Part shown: positions 9,447 to 18,255 of the stretch, one piece after another | How the letters are laid out: each line of letters starts with the position of its first letter | How positions within the stretch are numbered: position 1 is the first letter of the stretch | Origin: Aulosira sp. FACHB-615 | GTDB taxonomy: Bacteria; Cyanobacteriota; Cyanobacteriia; Cyanobacteriales; Nostocaceae | DNA length: 64,000 nt | Direction: 5' to 3' | Assembly: GCF_014698045.1 (NCBI RefSeq) | Contig: NZ_JACJSE010000031.1 | Location: forward strand, 1-64,000 | Program-made: the position numbers and the translations under genes | The notes under the pieces: model-generated | What the model was told of the DNA's origin: nothing | Seen by the model: only the letters and a program-made list of their open reading frames with translations | Database searches by the model: none

Positions 9447-10085
9447 ATGGCTCTCCGTCTTGGTGATACAGTACCAAACTTTACACAAGCTTCTACACAT
9501 GGCGACATAGATTTTTACGAATGGGCTGGTGATAGCTGGGTGGTGCTGTTTTCTCACCCTGCTGACTTCACACCTGTTTGTACAACTGAATTAGGTACAG
9601 TTGCGAAACTCAAGCCAGAATTTGACAAGCGTAACGTGAAAGCGATCGCTCTCAGCGTTGATGATGTAGAATCTCACAAAGGCTGGGTAGGCGACATCGA
9701 AGAAACTCAAAGCACCACCCTTAATTACCCCATTTTGGCAGACGCAGATCGTAAAGTTTCCGACCTTTACGACATGATTCATCCCAACGCTAACGCAGCA
9801 GTAACAGTGCGTTCTGTGTTTGTAATTGATCCCAGCAAAAAACTGCGTCTCACCTTCACCTATCCTCCCAGCACTGGACGTAACTTTGATGAACTGTTGC
9901 GGGTAATTGATTCCTTACAACTCACCGATAACTACAGCGTAGCCACCCCAGCAGACTGGAAAGATGGTGATAAGGTTGTTATCGTCCCCTCCCTCAAAGA
10001 CCCCGAAGTCTTAAAAGAAAAATTCCCCAAAGGTTACGAAGTAGTCAAACCCTATTTGCGGTTAACTCCTCAACCTAACAAGTAA
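9447..10085 (+). CDS. 1-Cys peroxiredoxin (Prx6 family)
   Basis: A 212-residue thiol peroxidase that reduces H2O2 and organic peroxides. The peroxidatic motif HPADFTPVCTTELG places the catalytic Cys at residue 45, with Arg in TVRSVFVIDP. The C-terminal arm (PADWKDGDKVVIVPSLKDPE) is typical of the Prx6 group, and no resolving cysteine of the 2-Cys type is present. It is full length and monocistronic. A run of degenerate gtgctgagt units directly follows its stop. Confidence 0.95.
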   Translation: MALRLGDTVPNFTQASTHGDIDFYEWAGDSWVVLFSHPADFTPVCTTELGTVAKLKPEFDKRNVKAIALSVDDVESHKGWVGDIEETQSTTLNYPILADADRKVSDLYDMIHPNANAAVTVRSVFVIDPSKKLRLTFTYPPSTGRNFDELLRVIDSLQLTDNYSVATPADWKDGDKVVIVPSLKDPEVLKEKFPKGYEVVKPYLRLTPQPNK

Positions 10086-10146
10086 TGAGTGCTGAGTTGA
10101 AAGTGCTGAGTGCTGAGTTAAGGCATTCAGCAATCAGTACTGAGTA
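10083..10146 (+). repeat. Degenerate short tandem repeat (gtgctgagt)
   Basis: Several copies of agtgctgagt and variants follow the peroxiredoxin stop codon directly. This kind of short tandemly repeated sequence is common between genes in Nostoc-type genomes. No coding function is supported. Confidence 0.7.
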
Positions 10147-10284
10147 TGCTAAAGTCCCATTAAAATTTTGTATCAAGGCGCAAAGTTGCAAGACTCTATT
10201 CTTAGCGACTTTGCGCCTATTCTTCGAGAAGCCGCTACCGCGTCTATGCGTGAGAATAAAAATAAAGCCAGTCGCCCAAGCATT

Positions 10285-10869
10285 ATGCTTTCAGATCCCT
10301 TATTACTTCAAATGCCAGCATCAATGCAAATGACAGATGAACAATTCTTTGATTTCTGTCAAGTCAACCGTGACTTACGCATTGAAATGAATCAATTCGG
10401 AGAAATTTCCATTATGCCACCTACAGGTTCAGAGACAGGGTATCGAGGAGGTAATATATTCGGACAGTTATGGGTGTGGTCAGAAAAAGACGGTACAGGT
10501 ATTTGTTTTGACTCCAGTACAGGCTTCACATTATCCACGGGTGCAAAACGCTCTCCTGATGCTTCCTGGATGAAATTAGAACGGTGGAATGCTTTATCAT
10601 CTGAACAACAACAAAGATTTGCACCGATTTGTCCTGATTTTGTCATTGAATTGCGATCGCCTAGCGATAATCTCCAACCCCTCAAAGATAAAATGGCAGA
10701 ATATATGCAAGAGCCAGGGGTACAGTTAGGTTTTTTAATCGACCGCAAACACCGCCAAGTTTATATTTATCGTCCTCATCAACCAGAAGAATGTTTAGAA
10801 AATCCTGAGACAGTTAGCGCAGATCCAGTTTTACCAGGATTTTCCTTGAATATGTCTAAAATTTGGTAG
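10285..10869 (+). CDS. Uma2 family putative nuclease
   Basis: A 194-residue protein of the cyanobacteria-expanded Uma2 family (PD-(D/E)xK fold). The motifs are TDEQFFDFCQVNRDLRIE near the N-terminus, RSPDASW, then PDFVIELRSPSD with the acidic pair, and DKMAEYMQEPGVQLGFLID. The open frame runs back to a TTG at 10168, but the family starts at about M-L-S-D-P-L-L-L-Q, so the ATG at 10285 is chosen. Biological substrates of the family are unknown. It is often scattered in many copies and associated with mobile DNA. Confidence 0.88.
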   Translation: MLSDPLLLQMPASMQMTDEQFFDFCQVNRDLRIEMNQFGEISIMPPTGSETGYRGGNIFGQLWVWSEKDGTGICFDSSTGFTLSTGAKRSPDASWMKLERWNALSSEQQQRFAPICPDFVIELRSPSDNLQPLKDKMAEYMQEPGVQLGFLIDRKHRQVYIYRPHQPEECLENPETVSADPVLPGFSLNMSKIW

Positions 10870-10878
10870 TTATATTAT

Positions 10879-12411
10879 CTATCCTAATCGTTTAATAATG
10901 GTTGTGATATTACAAGCAATATAACCAATTGCTAAAGGGGATTTATCATTTAAAAGTAATAGAATTTGCTGGAGATTTTGTACGAGATTTGCTCCATAAA
11001 TCTGCCAGAGTTTTTCTTGTATTTGATGCAAAATGCGATCACCTACAATATCATCACTACCAGGACGCAATAACCAATGGGTTCGCAGCACTTTAAAATC
11101 AGCGATATCTTGACTCTGCATTACCAGAATTATCTCTTGAGTTGCACGTTCTACTAATTCATCGGTGACAATTTTCATCACCAGTGGTTGTAAGGTAAAA
11201 GCTGGTGCATCACTACAAATCCATTTTTCTAAAAGCGATCGCCTTTCTAAGCTGACAATAGCATCTAAAATTGTAGCTGGGTCGAGAGAAATGAGTAAAT
11301 GAGTTTGCAAGCGGCTAAAAGAAATTGGTTGTTGCCAAATTGCTAACCAATAGAGAATACTTTGTTCTAAATCACACAGTTGCTCAAACTGTTGCTTGAA
11401 GATACCACGCAAGCGATCGCCAATTACTATCGTATTTTGACTCAGAAAAGCCGCAATATTCCCACCAAACACCGACTGAATCAATGGCGTAACTAGTTTG
11501 AGTGCCAAAGGATTGCCGCGATAAAGTTGAATTAAGGGTGATAGTCCGATTTCCTTACCTGTGAATTGGGTACTAGGGACTGGGGACTGGGGACTGGGAA
11601 GAGAAATTTTGACTACTGATTGTTGAGCCTGTAATAGTTTGATGGCATCGTCTTTTGGTAATCCTGTTAACGTGAGACTGCGAACTGTTTTTGTATTCGA
11701 TTCAATAATGTTTGGTTGCTGACGACTGGTGAGGATAATGCAACTTTGATGATGAGCGCGGCTTAATTGCTGGATAAATTGATGATAGTGTTTTTCTGAT
11801 TCATCCCATCCATCAAGTATTAATAAATACCGACGCTGTTGCAGATGGTGAATGAGTTTTGCGGTATCTGAGGGAATATCATCAACCGGAGTTTGCTTAA
11901 AGGTGTGGAGAAGTCCATCTAACAGCGAAACCAGGGATGGCGCGGAATAAAGCGTTTTCCAAATTAAGCCATCAAATTGTAACTGAAGATAATCAGCCAA
12001 AGCCAGAGCTAGAGCCGTTTTACCAATGCCAGCAATCCCTGTGATGATGATTAGTTTACAGCGATGGGCTACAATCCATTCTTCTAACTGAGTTAATTCT
12101 TGATTACGTCCGTAAAAACTTTCAACATCAGGTGCTTCATCCCAGTCGAGGTATTGTGTAGAGACTTCCTCGAAGTCTGCGTTAGGCATTTCTGCGATAC
12201 TTTGCCAATCGTTAATGTCAACAGCCTGACAGATAGCGATAAAAATTTCTTGTTGAATGCGATCGCCCTGCCAAAATCGCCGTAAAGTAGCTCTAGAAGT
12301 GTGAGCATCTTGCCACCAACGCGCCGTACTAGTTTTCGTCCAACCAAGACGTTTTCGCGCCTTGTCTACAATTCCCAGTCCAGTTGTTGATGCTTTGAGC
12401 GAGTTTGACAT
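10879..12411 (-). CDS. NB-ARC STAND ATPase with N-terminal HTH-like domain
   Basis: A 510-residue protein. Residues about 10-75 form a helical, HTH-like domain seen on cyanobacterial NB-ARC proteins (KARKRLGWTKTSTARWW, then ATLRRFWQGD). Residues about 98-400 are the nucleotide-binding NB-ARC core: P-loop GIAGIGKTAL with Lys131, Walker B YLLILDGWDE with Asp200, and sensor ILTSRQQP. The usual C-terminal WD40 or TPR sensor is absent; only about 110 helical residues follow. STAND ATPases act as ligand-triggered switches and many serve in phage defence, which fits the adjacent R-M system, but this is inference. The start is 8 nt from the stop of the PIN remnant. Confidence 0.85.
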   Translation of the reverse strand: MSNSLKASTTGLGIVDKARKRLGWTKTSTARWWQDAHTSRATLRRFWQGDRIQQEIFIAICQAVDINDWQSIAEMPNADFEEVSTQYLDWDEAPDVESFYGRNQELTQLEEWIVAHRCKLIIITGIAGIGKTALALALADYLQLQFDGLIWKTLYSAPSLVSLLDGLLHTFKQTPVDDIPSDTAKLIHHLQQRRYLLILDGWDESEKHYHQFIQQLSRAHHQSCIILTSRQQPNIIESNTKTVRSLTLTGLPKDDAIKLLQAQQSVVKISLPSPQSPVPSTQFTGKEIGLSPLIQLYRGNPLALKLVTPLIQSVFGGNIAAFLSQNTIVIGDRLRGIFKQQFEQLCDLEQSILYWLAIWQQPISFSRLQTHLLISLDPATILDAIVSLERRSLLEKWICSDAPAFTLQPLVMKIVTDELVERATQEIILVMQSQDIADFKVLRTHWLLRPGSDDIVGDRILHQIQEKLWQIYGANLVQNLQQILLLLNDKSPLAIGYIACNITTIIKRLG

Positions 12412-12418
12412 ATATCTG

Positions 12419-12604
12419 TTAACTGAGCAAATCGTCTCTATTTTGACTTAAAGAGAGCTGTTGTAATATCTGACTCACAGACAATACAGGGATCGAAACA
12501 CCTGCAAATTTAGTATCACGAGTCACAATTGCATCTAAATTTTGAGCGATCGCACAAGCAATTTGTACAGCATCTTCAAAATCTGTAATACCAAAAATTA
12601 AGAT
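12419..12604 (-). pseudogene. PIN-domain (VapC-like) toxin remnant
   Basis: Only the C-terminal half of a PIN ribonuclease is present: ITDFEDAVQIACAIAQ and DAIVTRDTKF, which hold the later acidic catalytic residues. The N-terminal half with the first Asp is missing. An open frame continues to an ATG at 12631, but its first nine codons are simply the C-box of the R-M system read backwards. The homology therefore stops exactly where the R-M cassette begins. It is inactive as a nuclease by inference. Confidence 0.75.
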
Positions 12605-12629
12605 ACTTATAGTCCGTAGACTTATAGTC
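12605..12629 (+). promoter_or_regulatory. Tandem C-box operator of the R-M controller gene
   Basis: Two near-identical halves, ACTTATAGTC (12605-12614) and GACTTATAGTC (12619-12629), are joined by CGTA. This matches the C-box consensus (GACT..AGTC pairs around TATAG, with a CCGTnGAC middle) bound by C proteins such as C.PvuII. It ends 25 nt before the controller ATG, where such boxes give early activation and later repression. A -10-like TTAAAG follows at about 12634. Confidence 0.85.
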
Positions 12630-12654
12630 ATCTTTTAAAGTTTACTGCTGCATT

Positions 12655-12897
12655 ATGACGCAGCCTAACAAAAAGAAAGTGATTTTAATGCTTTTTGGAG
12701 AACGTGTACGTGCTCTCCGTCAAACTTGTGGTCTTTCACAAGAAGCTTTAGCACTTGCAGCAGGACTAGATAGAACCTATATAGGTGGTGTTGAGAGAGG
12801 TGAACGTAACATCAGTCTGATTAACATTCAAAAAATTGCTCATGCTCTTGATGTCTCAGCTGCTGAATTGTTGCAGTTTGAACAGGAGGTAGAGTGA
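12655..12897 (+). CDS. R-M controller (C) protein, XRE-family HTH
   Basis: An 80-residue HTH protein: ERVRALRQTCGLSQEALALAAGLDRTYIGGVERGERNIS is the classic C-protein recognition fold. It would bind the C-box just upstream and time expression of the endonuclease. No clear ribosome-binding site precedes the ATG at 12655, so the mRNA may be leaderless, as in several C systems. An ATG at 12688 (M-L-F-G-E) is the alternative. It overlaps the endonuclease start by one base. Confidence 0.9.
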   Translation: MTQPNKKKVILMLFGERVRALRQTCGLSQEALALAAGLDRTYIGGVERGERNISLINIQKIAHALDVSAAELLQFEQEVE

Positions 12898-13547
12898 TGC
12901 GTGCATCTGATTTAGGCTACTTTGTAAATGCAAATGTACTAGAAAAAATTGGTTTAAGCCCTGATATATTACGGCAAGCAATTCGGGACACATATAAATT
13001 GCTTGACCAGATAGATGCAACTCTTGAGACGGCAGAAGTTTTTCCATTAAGCCAAACAGTTGAGCTAGCCAATTTATCTTCAATGATTGGAAATATTTTT
13101 GCCTCAGCTATAGCAAAGCACTCCAACGGTTTACTCAGACGTAACGGGCCTCATAAATATCCAGATTTACTCACTACTGGTATCTCACCAAAAGTACCTG
13201 ATATTGAGTTGAAAATGGCTCTTGAAACTAATAAACCCAAAGGACATCTTGCTAAAGAGGGTTATTATCTTACCTGTCGTTATGTACTTTGCCAATCTGA
13301 TGGTTCTCTAATAATTGGTAAAGAAAATCGTGGTGTCAAACCTTATATTTGGGAAATACGCTGTGGCTATCTTTTGACAGACCATTTCAACCTCAGTAAC
13401 ACAGAGGGTGATTCTGGAAAAACTGCTGTGGTTAATGCAACAGGTATGGAAGTGCTTCAAGTGGTGTACTGTGATTTAAAACGTGCTCCTCTTTCACCAA
13501 AAGGTAAAGTATATCGAAGTTACCAGCAGCTTATTGAGCAAGATTAG
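12897..13547 (+). CDS. Putative type II restriction endonuclease
   Basis: A 216-residue protein between a C gene and an m5C methyltransferase. A PD-(D/E)xK site is readable as P-D90 then E104-L-K106 within KYPDLLTTGI and SPKVPDIELK. Start: the open frame can begin with GTG at 12894, but the ATG at 12897 has an ideal AGGAGGT site 7-8 nt upstream and overlaps the C stop (TGATG). I do not recognise the isoschizomer, so the target sequence is unknown. Its stop overlaps the convergent methyltransferase stop by three bases (13545-13547 with 13544-13546). Confidence 0.8.
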   Translation: MRASDLGYFVNANVLEKIGLSPDILRQAIRDTYKLLDQIDATLETAEVFPLSQTVELANLSSMIGNIFASAIAKHSNGLLRRNGPHKYPDLLTTGISPKVPDIELKMALETNKPKGHLAKEGYYLTCRYVLCQSDGSLIIGKENRGVKPYIWEIRCGYLLTDHFNLSNTEGDSGKTAVVNATGMEVLQVVYCDLKRAPLSPKGKVYRSYQQLIEQD

Positions 13548-14956
13548 TCACTTTCTAATATGCCTTGCGCTATGATACTTCCTAATAGGGGTGGCACAGC
13601 GTTCCCAATCTGTTTAACAATTTGAGATCGTGTACCAATAAATTCAAAAGTATCAAAAAAACCTTGCAAGCGTGCACCTTCTCTTGGCGTTAAGCCACGA
13701 TCTTGATAGGGATGAATACAACGATTTGAAGCCGGATGAACAAAATTTACGGTTAAGGTTACACTAGGCTCATTTCCATTTAACCGACTGTAGCATGAGC
13801 TAAAGCCACTTGTAACCGTTCCTTCAGGCAAAGCGTAAATATTTGTTCCTGCTTGCCTAATTATTTCTAACATTCGAGGAGAATGTGCAGTTGCTTCATG
13901 CAGTTTTAACTGCTGTGCTCCATTACGAATAAAAATTTCATACTCCGTAGGGTTAATATCGTCCCGATAGACAACAGCGTGTTTTCCAGCTTCAACTTGG
14001 GGGAGATCATGAATTGCTTCATTTATAGTGACAGCAGTCTTTAAATCTTTAGCAAATAGCTTTTCTGGCGGTTTAAGAACACATTCTTGTTTTCCAGCCA
14101 TGCTTCGATGTTCGCACCAATGTGTAGGCTCAGTCCATTTGTATGGTTTACCTCGTTTATTGCCAATTATGATTAAACGTTCACGACGCTGTGGTAATCC
14201 ATAATAAGCAGCATTTAGCACTTTATAGCTTGTTCTATAACCTATTTCCTCAAAAGTTTGTATAATAGCTTGTAAATTTTGTCTATTGTGATAAGTAAGT
14301 AAACCAACCACATTCTCAAAAACTAACCATTCTGGCTGTAAATCATGAACTATGCGACAAAATTCTTCTACTAGATTGTTTCTTGGGTCATTTCGTTCTA
14401 TGTTCCGAAACGGACGAATAGATGAAAAACCCTGGCATGGTGAACCACCTATAATGACGAAGGGACGAGGATTCTCAGTTTCTAAAACCTCAGTTGAAAT
14501 AGTGCGGATATCTTGTCCATAAGCATTAGCAGTCTCATGATTATATGAAAAAGTTTGTAATCGATCACTAAGAATATCGATGCCTGCAACCACCTCAAAC
14601 AACTCACACATCTCAAATCCAAATGAGAATCCTCCAACTCCACAAAACAGGTCAAGAACAGGTTTTTTTGTCAGATCAGGCTGTCTCTTACGTGAAATTT
14701 TTGTTATGTTCTCAGGGCAAGCTGTGACGTATCCTTCACCTGTCAAGGGATTTTTACAGAGTTCATTTTGAGCAACTAATAGTTGCTCGGCATCCATATT
14801 CAGATAATCAGATATCCGATAAAGCAAATTTTTAGAGGGAAATGTAAGTCCCCGTTCAAATTCCATTAACTCCCGCACGGAAATCCCAACAGCAACAGCT
14901 AGATCACGCTGTCGCATTCTACGAAGTTGCCTTGCTGATCGGATACTTAAAGCCAT
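13544..14956 (-). CDS. DNA cytosine-5 methyltransferase with N-terminal HTH
   Basis: A 470-residue protein. Residues about 5-62 are an XRE-type HTH (LRRMRQRDLAVAVGISVREL). The m5C methyltransferase follows: motif I LDLFCGVGGF (101-110), catalytic Cys174 in GGSPCQGFSS, motif VI ENVVG, motif VIII QRRERLIIIG, and motif X QIGNAVPPLLG. The target-recognition region lies between VIII and IX. The frame is open to 15025, but those extra 23 residues are a hydrophobic tail with no family match, so the ATG at 14956 is chosen. HTH-bearing m5C methyltransferases often repress their own promoter. It protects host DNA from the convergent endonuclease. Confidence 0.93.
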   Translation of the reverse strand: MALSIRSARQLRRMRQRDLAVAVGISVRELMEFERGLTFPSKNLLYRISDYLNMDAEQLLVAQNELCKNPLTGEGYVTACPENITKISRKRQPDLTKKPVLDLFCGVGGFSFGFEMCELFEVVAGIDILSDRLQTFSYNHETANAYGQDIRTISTEVLETENPRPFVIIGGSPCQGFSSIRPFRNIERNDPRNNLVEEFCRIVHDLQPEWLVFENVVGLLTYHNRQNLQAIIQTFEEIGYRTSYKVLNAAYYGLPQRRERLIIIGNKRGKPYKWTEPTHWCEHRSMAGKQECVLKPPEKLFAKDLKTAVTINEAIHDLPQVEAGKHAVVYRDDINPTEYEIFIRNGAQQLKLHEATAHSPRMLEIIRQAGTNIYALPEGTVTSGFSSCYSRLNGNEPSVTLTVNFVHPASNRCIHPYQDRGLTPREGARLQGFFDTFEFIGTRSQIVKQIGNAVPPLLGSIIAQGILESD

Positions 14957-14995
14957 CTTAATACTGATTAGAACATACAAACTTAATAATATAGC

Positions 14996-15014
14996 GATGA
15001 TACATATAGTCATC
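14996..15014 (-). promoter_or_regulatory. Inverted repeat before the methyltransferase gene
   Basis: GATGA (14996-15000) and TCATC (15010-15014) flank TACATATAG. The stretch acatatagtc resembles a C-box half (acttatagtc). It lies about 40 nt upstream of the chosen methyltransferase start, where either the C protein or the methyltransferase's own HTH could bind. Confidence 0.5.
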
Positions 15015-15170
15015 ACTTTGAGCAAGCTATATTTTAAAAATATTTCAGCCCACCTTGTAGCTCAATTAATTAACCAACTACTGAGCATTGACTGAACACA
15101 AAACTGAGCATATCTGCCGAGTAACCGCGCTTACGCTAGAGACATAACATCAAAGCGTGAGGTAACTTAT

Positions 15171-17567
15171 ATGACTCAACCTTTAGAACGCCAAGCTGGT
15201 GGCTTATATGTTCAAACGCCTGAACAACAGCAAATCGCTTTCCCCCTCAAGCACACTGAAGTACAAGCCAAAATTGCGGGGAATATCTCACGGGTAGAAG
15301 TTACCCAAAGTTTTGAAAATCCTTTCACAACTACGTTAGAAGCTGTTTATATTTTCCCATTACCGGATGAGGCGGCTGTTGATGATATGGTGATTCAGAT
15401 TGGCGACAAGACTATTAAAGGTAGTATTAAAAAACGCCAAGAAGCACAGCAAATCTACGAACAAGCCAAGCAGCAAGGACGCACTGCGGGACTGTTGGAA
15501 CAAGAACGGGACAACATTTTTACTCAATCCTTGGCTAACATTCAACCAGGTGAGCAAATTGATGTGATTATTCGCTACTCTGAAAGTTTGAAATTTACGG
15601 CGGGTAATTATGAGTTTGTTTTCCCGATGGTGGTTGCTCCGCGTTACGTTCCAGGGATACCAATTGATGGAAATGCAGGCGGTGTAGGTTCGGCTACTGC
15701 ACCGATGACGCAAAATCAAGATACAGATATAGTTCCCGATGGTTCACGGTTGAATGCACCTATCTTACCATCAGGTACGCGATCGCCCCATGATATTAAT
15801 GTAACGGTAGAAATTGATGCGGGGGTTGAGGTGCAGAATGTCCAGTCTCCTTCTCACCAAATTCAGGTAGCTTATGAAGGTAAGCGGGTGTTAGTGAAGT
15901 TGGCGGGTGGGGACACAATTCCGAATAAAGACTTGATTTTACGCTATCAAGTCGCAGGTGAATCTACTCAAGCTACCGTACTCAGCCAAGCTGATGAACG
16001 GGGTGGACATTTTGCACTATATCTAATTCCTGCACTTCAGTATCGTCAAAATCAGGTGGTTCCTAAAGATGTGGTATTTCTCATCGATACTTCCGGTTCA
16101 CAAATGGGTGCGCCATTGATGCAATGTCAAGAGTTGATGCGCCGCTTTATTAATGGACTTAACCCTGATGACACTTTTAGTATTATTGATTTCTCTGATA
16201 CGACTCGGCAACTATCGCCTGTTCCCCTCTCTAATAATTCCCAAAATCGCACATGCGCCATCAATTATATTAATCGATTGACTGCTAATGGCGGCACGGA
16301 AATGTCACGGGGTATTCTCAGTGCTTTAAATTTCCCAGTTACAGATACGGTGCGTTTGCGGAGTATTGTATTGTTGACGGATGGTTATATTGGCAATGAA
16401 AACCAAATTCTTTCAGAGGTGAAACAACATCTGCAACCAGGATACCGCCTTTATAGTTTTGGTGCAGGTAGTTCGGTAAATCGCTTTTTACTCAATCGCA
16501 TTGCAGAATTAGGAAGGGGTATATCTCACATTATTCGCCACGATGAACCAACAGATGAGGTAGTCGATAAATTCTACCGTCAGATTAATAATCCAGTTTT
16601 GACTAACATTAATTTGCAATGGGAAGGCGATGGTGATGCGCCAATTATCTATCCTGCTACGCCACCAGATTTGTTTGCGGAACAGCCGTTAGTTTTATTT
16701 GCTAAAAAGCCTGATGCGCTTGGGGGAAAACTCCACATTACGGGAATTGCTGCGGGTGGTACACGTTATCAGCATACCTTTAACTTAGACTTTGAGGAAG
16801 CAGGAAACCCCGCCATTGCCCAACTTTGGGGACGTTCCCGCATCAAGGAATTAATGAATCTTATGGTGAGTGGTGACACTAAGTTGGGTGTGGAAGCGGT
16901 GACAGATACAGCTTTGACTTATCAACTGTTGTCGCAATATACAGCTTTTGTGGCGGTGAGTGATGATGTGCGAGTTGATTCGCGTCAGGGTTCAGTTTCG
17001 GTGCAAGTACCTGTAGAAATGGCTGAAGATATCAGCTATCAAGGTATTTATGGTAGTGCTTTTAGTGCTTTTGCTCCCAGAGTAAGTGCAATATCTCCTG
17101 CGCCTGAGTTTTTGCAACGTAAGCGGAGAGTAGAATCTCCAGGCGCACCGGAAGCAGAGAGTTTTCTGTGTGAAGCACCGTCACCTCCGAAATTGGCACA
17201 AAGAGCTTACCGTAGTTTTGATGAAGATTTTGAGGATGTAGACTTATTAGAAGCAGAAGAACTTGTAGAGAAAGTTGATCCTGTTGAGCATTTACAGGTT
17301 GTGAGTGTGACGGGATTAAATGAGCAAATGCTTGCGCTTCTGACTCAGCATTTAAAATCTGTCTCGTTGTTTATGTATTCCAGTGGGGATTTAGTGTTTG
17401 AGTTGCAGATAAGTAAGGGACGAGTCAGACAGGTGTTGTTAGATGAGCAGGCTTCTACTTTTAAGGAACAGTCTGTAATTGATATTATCAGGCGATCGCT
17501 TGTTTCTTGGCGCATTCCTCAATTACTCACAGCTACCGTGTCTATAACACTGCGATTGCAAACGTAA
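15171..17567 (+). CDS. VIT and von Willebrand A domain protein
   Basis: A 798-residue protein. Residues about 1-135 are a VIT domain (EVTQSFENPF, EAVYIFPLP, QAKQQGRTAGLLEQ). Residues about 298-470 are a VWA domain with MIDAS D306-T-S-G-S310 and LLTDGYIGN. A low-complexity acidic linker and a ~110-residue C-terminal domain follow. The pairing is as in inter-alpha-trypsin inhibitor heavy chains; bacterial homologues are of unclear function. There is no signal peptide, so it is probably cytoplasmic. It diverges from the methyltransferase and ends at a strong terminator. Confidence 0.9.
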   Translation: MTQPLERQAGGLYVQTPEQQQIAFPLKHTEVQAKIAGNISRVEVTQSFENPFTTTLEAVYIFPLPDEAAVDDMVIQIGDKTIKGSIKKRQEAQQIYEQAKQQGRTAGLLEQERDNIFTQSLANIQPGEQIDVIIRYSESLKFTAGNYEFVFPMVVAPRYVPGIPIDGNAGGVGSATAPMTQNQDTDIVPDGSRLNAPILPSGTRSPHDINVTVEIDAGVEVQNVQSPSHQIQVAYEGKRVLVKLAGGDTIPNKDLILRYQVAGESTQATVLSQADERGGHFALYLIPALQYRQNQVVPKDVVFLIDTSGSQMGAPLMQCQELMRRFINGLNPDDTFSIIDFSDTTRQLSPVPLSNNSQNRTCAINYINRLTANGGTEMSRGILSALNFPVTDTVRLRSIVLLTDGYIGNENQILSEVKQHLQPGYRLYSFGAGSSVNRFLLNRIAELGRGISHIIRHDEPTDEVVDKFYRQINNPVLTNINLQWEGDGDAPIIYPATPPDLFAEQPLVLFAKKPDALGGKLHITGIAAGGTRYQHTFNLDFEEAGNPAIAQLWGRSRIKELMNLMVSGDTKLGVEAVTDTALTYQLLSQYTAFVAVSDDVRVDSRQGSVSVQVPVEMAEDISYQGIYGSAFSAFAPRVSAISPAPEFLQRKRRVESPGAPEAESFLCEAPSPPKLAQRAYRSFDEDFEDVDLLEAEELVEKVDPVEHLQVVSVTGLNEQMLALLTQHLKSVSLFMYSSGDLVFELQISKGRVRQVLLDEQASTFKEQSVIDIIRRSLVSWRIPQLLTATVSITLRLQT

Positions 17568-17578
17568 TATAAAACTAT

Positions 17579-17601
17579 ACCGGGTTCATCCCGGTTTTTT
17601 T
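17579..17601 (+). terminator. Intrinsic terminator of the VIT-VWA gene
   Basis: Stem ACCGGG (17579-17584) and CCCGGT (17590-17595), loop TTCAT, then a T run to 17601. It lies 11 nt after the stop codon. Confidence 0.9.
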
Positions 17602-17607
17602 ATTGCA

Positions 17608-17650
17608 GGCGATCGCAATTCATCCTTTAACCCTCACAATAGCAATTTAC
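17608..17650 (+). repeat. Single copy of the HIP1-bearing 42-bp repeat
   Basis: gcgatcgcaattcatc, then ctttaaccctcacaatagca, is the same unit as the tandem array at 18950-19105. It sits on the other side of the toxin-antitoxin and unknown gene pair. Confidence 0.75.
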
Positions 17651-17658
17651 ATTTTTGA

Positions 17659-17964
17659 TTATGTTTCAATATTTCTTTGCTTCCAGTAATTTGGTTTGCG
17701 TTTACTATGCGCGATCGCAATCACCCAAATCACTTCTTCAAGCTCCGTATAAAATATCAAATAAGGAAAACGTTGAATTTTATAACGACGTATTCCTGCT
17801 ATTTTATATGGAGTGCCTAAATTGGGGTTTTGCTGAATTTTAAGAATAACTTTTTCTACTTCAGCAAGTAAATCAAGCCCTAAGCCTACTTTTTGAGATT
17901 CATAGTAAGCTATTGCAGCATCAAGCTCTTTTCGAGCTTCGGTGTGAATTACAATAAACTTCAC
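17659..17964 (-). CDS. ParE/RelE-family toxin
   Basis: A 101-residue protein. EARKELDAAIAYYES near the N-terminus, then GIRRYKIQRFPYLIFYTE and VIAIAHSKRKPNYWKQR, are the ParE-like core and basic C-terminus. ParE toxins poison DNA gyrase and RelE cuts mRNA; the sequence fits the ParE side better. It overlaps the upstream antitoxin by 4 nt, so the two are translationally coupled. Confidence 0.9.
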   Translation of the reverse strand: MKFIVIHTEARKELDAAIAYYESQKVGLGLDLLAEVEKVILKIQQNPNLGTPYKIAGIRRYKIQRFPYLIFYTELEEVIWVIAIAHSKRKPNYWKQRNIET

Positions 17965-18191
17965 GAATACTTTTCTCGTAACTCAGAAAAAACTTGAGAT
18001 GATGGTTCCCCAATAGCTTTTTTACAATTAATATCCTCCAACCGTTGAGTTAATTCTGTATCCCAAGCAATTTCTAGATTATCATCTATATCTTCATCTA
18101 GAGAATGAATTAAAAAATAAGCAATTTCAGCACGTTCTTTTGCAGACAGGCGAGAAAGTTCAATTTTAAGTTTTTCGGCTGTTTCACTCAT
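17961..18191 (-). CDS. Antitoxin of the addiction-module component family
   Basis: A 76-residue acidic protein: KLKIELSRLSAKERAEIAYFLIHSLDE is the short helical signature of the putative addiction module component family (TIGR02574 type) that pairs with ParE-like toxins. The ATG at 18191 is chosen over a TTG at 18209, which would add M-T-K-P-Q-N. The C-terminal half would bind and neutralise the toxin. Confidence 0.85.
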   Translation of the reverse strand: MSETAEKLKIELSRLSAKERAEIAYFLIHSLDEDIDDNLEIAWDTELTQRLEDINCKKAIGEPSSQVFSELREKYS

Positions 18192-18255
18192 ATTTTGAGG
18201 CTTTGTCAATAATTTTCATTATAAGCTTAATTATTGGCTGAACAGTAAACTATTG

